Origin: Ahaetulla prasina
Lineage: Eukaryota > Chordata > Lepidosauria > Squamata > Colubridae
Reading direction: 5' to 3'
DNA length: 64,000 nt
NCBI RefSeq assembly: GCF_028640845.1
Contig: NC_080540.1
Coordinates: 231,659,794 to 231,723,793, forward strand
The notes beneath the pieces were generated by a model that did not search any database, was not told where the DNA came from, and saw only the letters and a program-made list of their open reading frames with translations. A program made the translations under genes and the position numbers. Shown here in pieces: positions 55,718-64,000 of the stretch. The first letter of the stretch is position 1. Each line of letters starts with the position of its first letter.

Positions 55718-56340
55718 GTAAAGGTAAAGGTTCATTTCGCACATAAGTGCTAGTCATTCCTGACTCTAGGAGGCAGTGCTCATCTCCGTTTCAAAGCCAA
55801 AGAGCCAGCACTGTCCGAAGACAGTGGTGGCTCAGGCTGTAAGATAGCCTGTTATTAAAACACAGCAGCCTGCAATTACTGCAGGCTCAAATCCCACCAG
55901 GCCCAAGGTTGACTCAGCCTTCCATCCTTTATAAGGTAGGTAAAATGAGGACCCAGATTGTTGGGGGGGGCAATAAGTTGACTTTGTAAATATACAAATA
56001 GAATGAGACTATTGCCTTACACACTGTAAGCCGCCCTGAGTCTTCGGAGAAGGGTGGGATATAAATGTAAATAATTTTTTTTTAAAAAGACGTCTCCGTG
56101 GTCATGTGGCCAGCATGACTAAATGCCAAAGGCGCAAGGAACGCTGTTACCTTCCCATCAAAGGTGGTCCCTACTTTTCTACTTGCATTTTTTACGTGCT
56201 TTCAAACTGCTAGGTTGGCAGAAGCTGGGAGAAGTAATGGGAGCTCATTCCATTATATGGCACTAGAGATTCAAACCACTGAACTACCGACCTTTCGATC
56301 AACAAGTTCAGCATCTTAGCCACTGAGCCACCACGTCCCT
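55718..56340 (-). mobile_element. Sauria SINE split by a younger SINE
   Basis: Left part 55718-55822 holds the GGTAAAGGTAAAGGTTC tail and 'catctccgtttcaaagccaa'. The right part, from 56088, resumes with GACGTCTCCGTGGTCATGTG and runs to the tRNA head 'gccactgagccaccacgtcc'. Joining across the insertion gives CCGAAGACGTCTCC, the normal Sauria sequence. Confidence 0.95.
55823..56087 (+). mobile_element. tRNA-derived SINE nested in the Sauria SINE
   Basis: Forward copy: head GTGGTGGCTCAGGCTGTAAG, then 'acagcctgcaattactgcag' in part, 'aggtaaaatgaggacccaga', and tail 'aagccgccctgagtcttcgg'. AAGAC is duplicated at 55818-55822 and overlaps 56087-56091. It inserted after the Sauria SINE. Confidence 0.95.
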
Positions 56341-56476
56341 AAAGAATGGACAACACCTATCTATACAGTATATTAATATTTGTTTTACATGAAGACATTT
56401 TAGAAAACTCCTAGTACTTAGGATGTGTGAATAGGTTGTTCTCTGTGATATTCAGAGTTCAGCTTTGAATTGTGAC

Positions 56477-56705
56477 TAGGAAGTAGCAATAGCAATAGCA
56501 CTTACACTTATATACCACTTCACAGTGTTTTACAGTCCTCTCAAAGCAGTTTACAGTGTCAGCCAATTGCCCCTAACATTATGGGTCCTCATTTTACTGA
56601 CCTCGAAAGGATGGAAGGCCAAGTCAATCTCGAGCCAGTCTGGATTAAACCCCTGTCAGTGAGCAGTTAACCTTCAATACTGCATTCTAACCACTGCACC
56701 ACCAT
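56477..56705 (-). mobile_element. tRNA-derived SINE, second subfamily
   Basis: Reverse copy: 'agcaatagcaatagcactta' tail at left, 'gtcctcattttactgacctc', 'ggatggaaggccaagtcaat', and head 'ttctaaccactgcaccacca' at right. Confidence 0.85.
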
Positions 56706-56918
56706 CACTAGTAGAGTGATAAGCATTCATCATGAGAAGTATTAATTAGTTTATGAAAAGAGTAAAAGATGACACAGAGAAAGTTTTGAGGGTAGAATCT
56801 GGATGTATTATTAATCAGGGCATGGAACCTCAGCTTTTCTAGTACTCGCTAACAATTTAACTATTTGCTACACAAGAGTACTGTAATTCATACACATTTT
56901 TATAACTCAGTTAACAAT

Positions 56919-56980
56919 GAGAAAGGAAAGGAAAGGAAAGGAAAGGAAAGGAAAGGAAAGGAAAGGAAAGGAAAGGAAAG
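56919..56980. repeat. (GGAAA)n microsatellite
   Basis: About twelve perfect GGAAA units. Confidence 0.95.
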
Positions 56981-57048
56981 AAGGAACCAACATGCTATCT
57001 GAATGTTGAAAAAATATGTTACAAGAACATCTAATTTCACACAATGAA

Positions 57049-57148
57049 GGAGGAAGAAGAAGAGGAGGAGGAGGAGGAGGAGGAGGAGGAGGAGGAGGAG
57101 GAGGAGGAGGAGGAGGAGGAGGAGGAGAAGGAGAAAGAGAAGAAGGAG
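57049..57148. repeat. (GGA)n trinucleotide array
   Basis: About 25 GGA units flanked by GAA variants, 70 bp from the GGAAA array. The long Leu- and Pro-rich reverse frames are artefacts. Confidence 0.95.
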
Positions 57149-60100
57149 AAGAAACAATGATACAATAAAAAAACAATGAGATAAATTGAAGAAATAAAGT
57201 GGAGGAATATTTTCAGCTAATATTGTATACAGTATGTGCTAATTTTTGAATTACAAAACTGTGCTATTATGTTTGCAAAACTTTGGGAACAAAGGAATAG
57301 ATACTTCCTGCTAATAACGCTATACAAATATATCCATATAACATTTAGGAACGAAGATTGTTAGGTTGTAGTATTCATTGCTAGGATGATATCCATTCTC
57401 ATCCTGATTTAAGTAACAGTCTATCTAACATTTCTAGGCAATAATGAGTCCCTGGAGATGAGTTAACAATTTGAAGTTTATCTTTCCTCTCAAAGACTAG
57501 CCACAAAGAGTCACATTTCAGACTGGTAAGAGTGATTAGATGCTCCTTTGGCTGAGAAAATTTACAGTATTTACAGCGTAAGATTTCTTTGTTAAATGCC
57601 GTCCGTATTAAGAAATGTTGATTTCTTTTAATAATGTTTCTATTCTATTTTTTTTTATTTTTAAGAGAATTTCAGGGCAAGGTTAGGAGAGAAGAAAAAA
57701 AGACATTTTTTTTTCAATGTTCAAAATTATAATAATTCATAGCAATTTGCAAAGGGTGTTGATCATAGCTGCAACATTTTCACCAGGACTGGAACTGAAT
57801 ATATCTCACTCTGTAAAAAGCTATTATCTGATTCAAAAGTAACCATGCATTTCTTTGAAATATTGATAGCTATGAGGAAAAGCAGGTGTATTTTGCATTG
57901 ATAAATTCTTTGTGTTTCACAGATGACACCCTCTGCCTTGATGCTTTGGTTAAAAGTGTCAAGGGGGCTCTTTTTTTATAACCTCTAGAAAAGGTGTTTT
58001 TTCCCCTCATGTTCCTTAAGATTAAAGGTTAGGTTTTTGTTCTTGTTTTGTTTTCTGAGGCACTTAAAGAGAAATATCTTCATCAAGCTTTCATTCAAAG
58101 CATTGATATATACCTACAATATCTTTGATCCTGTTTTCCCAACCTGGAAATATTTGGTGGATATTTTAATTTGAATTCCTACACTGAGGAGAAATTTGAA
58201 CTTGGTGGCTTAATCTTTCTGACTTTCTGGCTTAGGACTCCAGAGTCCCCAAATTCTAGGCAGGATATTTCTCTAACAATTATAAGACCCTATCAAGAAG
58301 CAATTTCTGAATCAGATCTATGGCAATAAACATTTTCAAGGGTCCTCCCACTAAAGGGAATAGCTGACCATTTGAATAGTACAATATTGTGTGGGTTTGA
58401 TGAAAAAGGCAAGGTGGCAGTATAGAAGAAGAAGTATGTGTGTTAAATGAAGAGAAAGAGGAAGACACTAAAAAAAAAAATCCCATGAAGAAAAGGCCTG
58501 GTCATGAGAAGGACAAATGCTGAGAGGACAGAAGCAGTGGTGGCACACTTGGTTGAAGAAGAGCTCCTGAAAGGCCTAGAAATACAGTGGCAATATCTAC
58601 CAATGATTTATTACACCAACAAGACTAGAGGGGAAGATCCCAGTCACAGAGCCCAGCAGAAGTCAGCTCTAATAGCTAAGGTAGAACAACAGGGTAGAGA
58701 ACAAATTACAAAAGGTAAGTTATAGCTTTATTATTTACCACTATGTAGACCCAATCACATGCCATCAAAGTGACTTTGACCAACCAGGAAATGCTATACA
58801 AACAGATCTGAGAAATTCAGATCATAGAAATAAGTGCAAGATTTGGAATAGATCCCATGATAGTCCATAAAAATAGAAGATAAAAAGGGGATAATATCAA
58901 AAAAGAGGCAGGGGGCGGAGGGGGGGAGAGAGGCATCACACTTTGTAGATAAAAGCAATATTTATTTAGCCTCTTCCTTTTCTGCAATAATTACCATTCT
59001 TTTCACAGAAGTTGGCTTGCGTTTTGTGTGAATTTGTACTACTCTGAAACCTATGGCAGGCCAGTGGGAAGGGACATGCATTCCAATCCTAAACTTGCAT
59101 TTGCAGCGCCTTAAATACAGACAACCCAACTCATCCCACATGCCTGTTTAAGAGTGGAGATTGATGAATTCTCTCTCCTGCTTCTTCTTTTCTTGTTGAC
59201 CAGTGGAATTCTAGCTTTTTTGACCAGGCTCCACCATTCCCAATAGATTTGTATGCTCCCTTGGACTGTCAGTTGAGAATTTACTGCTTGGCGTGGCATA
59301 TGAATGAAATATGCTTTCAGTACACATTAGAGGAAATGCATTAACTACTTTTTATATAAGGGTCCTGAGCTGCATGCAAGCAATGCCAAGAGAAATGGCA
59401 ATCATAGTATTCAGTTTGGGTAGACAGAGATCTTAGATAGATAGATATATTTGCCCAGGAGATCCATTTATAAATCTATACTTGCCTTATTAAATGGTCT
59501 TCTGATACTTGCCTGATGAAAGCTAGGTTTGTGTCATTCAATGGGATAATTGGTCCAATCAATAATGTGTTCAGCATGGAGGAAAACTTAATCTTAGACT
59601 ACATACAGTATAACACCCCAAATAATCCTGCATGGTGTGAAGTAATTGATCCCACCTTGTGCGGAATTGTCTTTGCTCATTATAAAACTTGGAGCATTGC
59701 ATTTTAATTGATCCTCATTTTAAATATGAAGAGTTGTTACAGGATTTGAAGAGACTGGAGTTCTTATCTTAAAAGCAACATTGCTGAATGTCAGGGAGAC
59801 TATTGTGGAGGTAATTAAGTTGGTTGGAACTTTTCCCCAAAATATATATTGCACAGATGTTGAAAGCATTTTGCTGAGTTGTCAAAAGGCCACAAACTAT
59901 TACAATTTTTGTCTTGGTTTAAGCACAACTGTTCAGACATTATTATGATACTTCATAAAGGATTATGGTTAATGTTGCCATATTTACACCCTACTCTTCA
60001 GTTAATTAGTGAATAAACCTATTTTCTAGGTTGACATATATTAGTGAATCATAAACTTGCACCACAGTGTATACTGCAAAAAGAAAATAATTAAGATTAA

Positions 60101-60384
60101 AACAAACCAAGGCCAATAGGTTGAATTAATACCTAGAAACCCTCCAGACACCCCTGGACTACAACTCTCGGCACCTTTATTGTCATCATGGCATGCCATC
60201 ATGACTACTAAGGGGAATGTTATGATTCAGTGTCATGTAGAAAGCCAGTTCACCATACCTAGCCATTAGCAGCCATCCCTTTAATTGTGTTTGAACTTAC
60301 AGGAGCCAGTTTGTGTAATTTTAATTACAACGGTTCAGGGCGGGGGAAAAAAACAATTCAGCTTGAAAATATCTTTGGTATTTA
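57149..60384. other. 3.2 kb without recognised repeat or gene
   Basis: The longest stretch here with no recognised transposon. It is AT-rich, with a purine-rich run near 58905-58930 and three or four GATA units at 59430-59446. A 73-codon frame (58504-58725) and others have no known motif. Confidence 0.35.
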
Positions 60385-60640
60385 TCATAATGGTGAATTA
60401 CGTTATCTATACCCAACTAGCATTCTTAATATAAATACATCTGAAAAATGATTAGAATTCCATTCTTCCTAAGATAATCATGGAAAAGATAAGTAAAGGA
60501 GTACATAAGAGTAGAAAAATGTATGCATGTATGCATCAAATGAATGAATAAACGAACGAAGGAACAGATGAATGAATGAATTTAGTACTTGCCAGTCACA
60601 CTTGAAAACTGAGATCATTAATTATTTAGTTTGCCTTCCT
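60385..60640 (+). repeat. Dispersed repeat, copy B, with internal (GAAT)n
   Basis: Second copy of 47790-48070 in the same orientation, with identical order of blocks, a shorter GAAT segment (about 60540-60580) and the same 'gccagtcacacttgaaaact' near its end. Divergence is visible but modest. Confidence 0.85.
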
Positions 60641-60723
60641 CCTTCCCTCCCTCCCTCCCTCCCTCCCTTCCTTCCTTCCTTCCTTCCTTCCTTCCTTCCT
60701 TCCTTCCTTTCTTTCTTTCTTTC
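60640..60723. repeat. (CCCT)n(CCTT)n(CTTT)n array
   Basis: Compound pyrimidine array of about 80 bp following the dispersed repeat, as at 48067. Confidence 0.95.
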
Positions 60724-60832
60724 ATCATGTAATTCTAGCAGTGTTTGTCCAAGACTGGAAGGAAAGTGATTGAACACTTGCTGCAACTGCTCCTTTCCAT
60801 CATTATCACAGTTGTTGCTGTTATCATCAAGA

Positions 60833-60860
60833 TCACCACCACCACCACCACCACCATCAC
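60833..60860. repeat. (CAC)n short array
   Basis: Nine CAC/CAT units. Confidence 0.85.
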
Positions 60861-61615
60861 AATGCACATTATGGATGGGGGATGGAGGGATGGGATGAAT
60901 GCTTTATTAAACTTCTATTAATACATCCTCCCTCCCATTGCATTTCTCTTGGGTTCATCTCTCATCCCAGGATTTCTCTTTATCTCAATTAACTCAAGAT
61001 TAACTCAAGATTTATCTTTATCTCAATCAATTAATGTTTAAGGTGATTGGGTGCAGGTCCTTAGTGTACCTGCATTTAAATATGGGTGCATCAGTAGCGT
61101 ATGTACTGCTATCTGTGCTCCAGGGCTAATTTGTCATCTGGGACTCTTTGTGGTGAGATTGCTGTAAAAAATAATGATGAACTATGAACTAAAAAAAATG
61201 GTTATGTATAGTCCTAGCACTTCCTAAATTAGAATATCTCTTTTGGGGCATGCATGCATTCTTTTCTAGAAGCATCCATTAATGTACAGCACTTCTTCTA
61301 TTTAGACAAAATGACACCAGTTATGAATACGAAGTTGAGGTTACCATTCTACAAAAAGGATGGACCAAAACCTTTAGAGAAGAGATTAAGGATATAGAAT
61401 GAAAAGAAAGATTCCAGACAGGCAGTGTTGCTTCATTCATTGGTTTGGATGCTGAGAAAAATGATGGTGTAGAACATTGGAAAAAGTCATAGCTGAATGG
61501 TGCAACGTTGAATGGTAGAATTCATTACTGCAGCACTGAGTTATGAGTTCCCCTTGTAAGGTAACCTTATCAATGCAGCCTGGGACATCACGTTTCTGCC
61601 TGCTAACATTTCGAT
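60861..61615. other. Unassigned noncoding sequence
   Basis: No gene or transposon recognised. 'attaactcaaga' is directly duplicated near 60990-61010. Confidence 0.35.
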
Positions 61616-62221
61616 TAGGGATGTGCAATCTTGACAACTTTAAGATGTAAAAAAGATGTTGAGACTCTAGAAAGAGTGCAGAGAAGAGCAACAAAGATGA
61701 TTAGGGGACTGGAGGCTAAAACATATGAAGAACGGTTGCAGGAACTCGGTATGTCTAGTTTAATGAAAAGAAGGAGTAGGGGAGACATGATAGCAGTGTT
61801 CCAATATCTCAGGGGTTGCCACAAAGAAGAGGGAGTCAAACTATTCTCCAAAGCACCTGAGGGTAGAACAAGAAGCAATGGGTGGAAACTAATCAAGGAG
61901 AGAAGCAACTTAGAACTAAGGAGAAATTTCCTGACAGTTAGAACAATCAATATGTTGGACAACTTGCCTGCAGAAGTTGTGAATGCTCCAACACTGGAAA
62001 TGTTTAAGAAAATGTTGGATAGCCATTTGTATGAAATGGTGTAGAGTTTCCTGCCTGGGCAGGGGGTTGGACTAGAGGTCCCTTCTAACTTGTCATTATG
62101 TTATGTTATGTTAAGGTTTGTGGACTTCAATGCCCAGAATTCCTCAGCCTGCATGGCAGGCTGGGGAATTCTGTAAGTTGAAGTCCACAGGTCTTAAAGT
62201 TACCAAAATTGGACACCCCTG
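61616..62221. mobile_element. hAT-type foldback MITE split by CR1
   Basis: Left part 61616-61644 (TAGGGATGTGCAATCTTGAC) and right part 62111-62221 (ending AATTGGACACCCCTG) belong to one foldback MITE. Outer flanks ATTTCGAT (61608-61615) and ATTTAGAT (62222-62229) match at 6 of 8. The CR1 copy between them is the younger insertion. Confidence 0.8.
61645..62110 (+). mobile_element. CR1 LINE 3' end with near-intact frame
   Basis: An open frame from the insertion point to a stop at 62042-62044 encodes the CR1 ORF2 end: KDVETLERVQRRATKMIRG, TYEERLQELGMSSLMKRRS, GDMIAVFQYLRGCHKEEGV, RRNFLTVRTINMLDNLPAE. A 3' UTR and a short (ATGTT)n tail at about 62095-62112 follow. TTAAG is duplicated at 61640-61644 and 62111-62115. 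It is the best-preserved CR1 coding end in the window but lacks everything upstream. Confidence 0.95.
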
Positions 62222-62229
62222 ATTTAGAT

Positions 62230-63180
62230 AATTGCCAAATGCAGAGGTTCTTGGAGACATCATCATGTCTTCAATCAATTTTTGGAATGTTTACAAAATA
62301 GTTAAAATTGTTAGTAGAAAGTCAGACAATCTACTTCAAAACAAAAGTAGAAGTCCATATTTCAGAGTGGCCACACTAAGAAATAAGGCCCTTATGTGAA
62401 GTACATGCTCTTTTAATAATTTATGGCTTCAGAGTTTCTCATGAAAAGCAGAAAGGATGGTCTCTGATACAGCCACAATGACAGATGCAATGCATGCACT
62501 AATGAAACTAATCTCATGAGGATGACACAAAGGAGCAGGAAGTTTCTAATTAGATGCCATTTTAGAAAAAAAAATAGCCATCGTTTTATTTATTACAGAC
62601 ATTACCCCTCCCTTCCTACCAAATACCTATGTGAAAACAATTTCTGATTAGTAAGTTCCATATTCTGTGTATCTTAGGCAATTACTTGTCTTTATGTCAG
62701 AAATGATCTCCCCAAATAGTTTGACATTTCATCTATTGAAATGACTATAGCACACATGTCTCTAAGCAAGATAAAAGCCTTTCATCTCACTAATGCAACA
62801 GTAGTATGTCATTTGGCAAATCTGATATGTCCCATTGTGAAAAGAGAGTTTCCTTTGGCGTAGCTTATGATTTGAAGAAAAGCACTATGTCGAAGAGAAT
62901 GAAAGTGAGTCAACGCAAATGGGGCTCTAGCAACCAAATCTGGGACTTTCTTCTTTTTGCAAAGAAAAAAAAAAACAATTTGTAAACTCTATAAAGGGAG
63001 AAAAAAATCATTTCAGTCAGAATGGAAGCTTTTCTAATTAAAAACATTGCAGTATTATTTGGATATGCATAAGAATATTCTTGAAGTTGAAACTCAAATA
63101 CTTTGGCCACCAAATGAGAAGAGATATTGGGAAAAAAATCAAGGCAAAAGGAGAAGAGGAAAGGAGAGGATGTGATCAGG
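62230..63180. other. Low-repeat block, candidate conserved noncoding element
   Basis: No repeat recognised. The part at about 62400-62560 has mixed composition with TTTAATAATTTATGG, AATGCATGCACTAATGA and TTCTAATTAGATG motifs that look homeodomain-like. Conservation is inference only. Confidence 0.25.
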
Positions 63181-63310
63181 AGTCCTTGGTGCTCTTTGAG
63201 CTTGGCTGTTTTCTTACAGACGTTTCATTACCCAACTAGGTAACCTCATCAGTGCTAGAAGGTAGCACTGTTCAATCTGAGCTTTCTCCTTTACTGAGGA
63301 TGAGATGACT
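63181..63310 (-). repeat. Dispersed repeat with hammerhead-like core
   Basis: Reverse strand from 63252 reads CTGATGAG, a GTTACC/GGTAAT hairpin, then GAAAC at 63226-63222, followed by 'gtctgtaagaaaacagccaa'. The GAAACGTC..AAGAAAA part parallels the repeat at 19143-19290. Family not assigned; related to retroelement repeats. Confidence 0.5.
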
Positions 63311-63417
63311 AGATAGTGTCATGGTGAGCATGGATATTGGGACTCAGGCCCAAGTAGGTAGTAATAAACTTAGTCCGTGGAAAAACAAACTTTATTTGAA
63401 CAGCTGGGAATTACTTC
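63311..63417. other. Spacer before the solo LTR
   Basis: Includes 'aataaacttagtccgtgga' and TTTATTTGAACAGCTGGG, possibly retroelement-derived, but no firm assignment. ACTTC at 63413-63417 is the left target duplication of the LTR. Confidence 0.3.
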
Positions 63418-63968
63418 TGTTGTGACCCAGGGTCCTGGACCCGGACTCCTAGACTCGGATGATTCAGAAAGTGAGGGAGAAGACCTGGCAAGCCCTGTTT
63501 CTCTTGAGCCCTTTCCCTCCCTGGCACCCACTCAAAGGGAGGAGGAGGGGCCGGCAAGACCTGATTCCCTGGAGCTTTCTTCTGATTTGGCAACGCCCCA
63601 AGAACAGTTTTGGAGTGATGCAAGACTGTGCAGACGTGATCGGCGTGCGCAGCAGCGGAAGAGTTGGGGGAAAGTCAAGTCATAATTGTCATGCAGTGAC
63701 ATCTACAGAGACTATAAATAGGAGGCGGGACTTCCTGGTTTTTTGTCTTGGACAAAGCAATGAATTGGCGCGGGCTAACTGTCTCAATGGAGGGAAGAAT
63801 ATATTCGTGAGTAATTCTGGCCTTATCTATAATTTCCTCGTTATCTCCAGAAACTTGGCAGGCCCGTGGGTAGACGTGGCCAGGACATATATCTATGTAA
63901 ATAAAAGGAGAAAAGAAGGCCTCTGACTGACTCTTTGCTGGGAGTATTAGGGGGAGGGAAACAGAACA
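63418..63968 (+). mobile_element. Solo LTR (551 bp) with acidic U3 frame
   Basis: Starts TGTTGTG, ends ACAGAACA, and is flanked by exact ACTTC pentamers (63413-63417 and 63969-63973). An open frame crosses its 5' part to a stop near 63685: an acid/Ser-rich piece (LLDSDDSESEGEDL, then EEEGPARPDSLELSS) ending in a basic run (RRDRRAQQRKSWG). CTATAAATA at 63712-63720 is the TATA box and AATAAA at 63899-63904 the polyadenylation signal, so U3, R and U5 can be laid out in order. Related copies are at 8.73 and 16.20 kb and, reversed, 5.3-6.05 kb. It is most likely a Gypsy- or retrovirus-type LTR. No internal genes are attached. Confidence 0.85.
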
Positions 63969-64000
63969 ACTTCATTCCCAGCATCGTTCAAAGTAAAACA

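Noticed and set aside
56900..57176. Leu- and Pro-rich frames
   Set aside because: Translations of the GGA and GGAAA arrays.

Overview
The window looks like a gene-poor stretch of a squamate reptile genome, most likely a snake. I find no exon, splice-bounded reading frame or RNA gene of the host that I can support. The organism call rests on repeat content. CR1-type LINE 3' ends run straight into (ATTCT)n pentanucleotide arrays. There are Sauria SINEs (tRNA head, tail in an ACCTTT-type repeat), a long GATA array of the kind known from snakes as Bkm, and several short hAT-type elements with CAG...CTG ends.

Layout. 1-6 kb: a broken L1 ORF2 end, a CR1 tail with its pentanucleotide array, a CORE-SINE, an inverted-repeat DNA element, a 189-bp solo LTR and a reverse-strand LTR-like segment with an acidic open frame. 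6-13 kb: LINE and MITE copies plus a four-layer nest near 8.7-9.8 kb (DNA element split by an LTR, which is split by a SINE and ends in a perfect hairpin). 13-21 kb: MITEs, a second LTR, a Sauria SINE and a 1.3-kb reverse-strand LINE with an FADD reverse-transcriptase box. 21-30 kb: mostly unique sequence, a perfect 270-bp tandem duplication and CR1 copies. 30-41 kb: LINE ends embedded in polypurine tracts, the GATA array, SINEs, and two MITEs with exact 8-bp target duplications. 41-64 kb: long low-repeat stretches separated by SINEs, CR1 fragments and microsatellites, a MITE carrying a 9-bp minisatellite, nested SINEs, a CR1 inside a MITE, and a 551-bp solo LTR with an exact 5-bp target duplication.

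Nothing here works together as a gene set. The only coding-like frames are decayed remains of retrotransposons. Several low-repeat blocks could be conserved noncoding elements, but that is inference and needs cross-species alignment. I did not find a convincing new biological system. The best leads are an LTR family whose 5' part keeps an acidic open frame, a dispersed repeat pair at 47.8 and 60.4 kb, the recurring link between LINE 3' ends and microsatellites, and a hammerhead-like core on the reverse strand near 63.2 kb.
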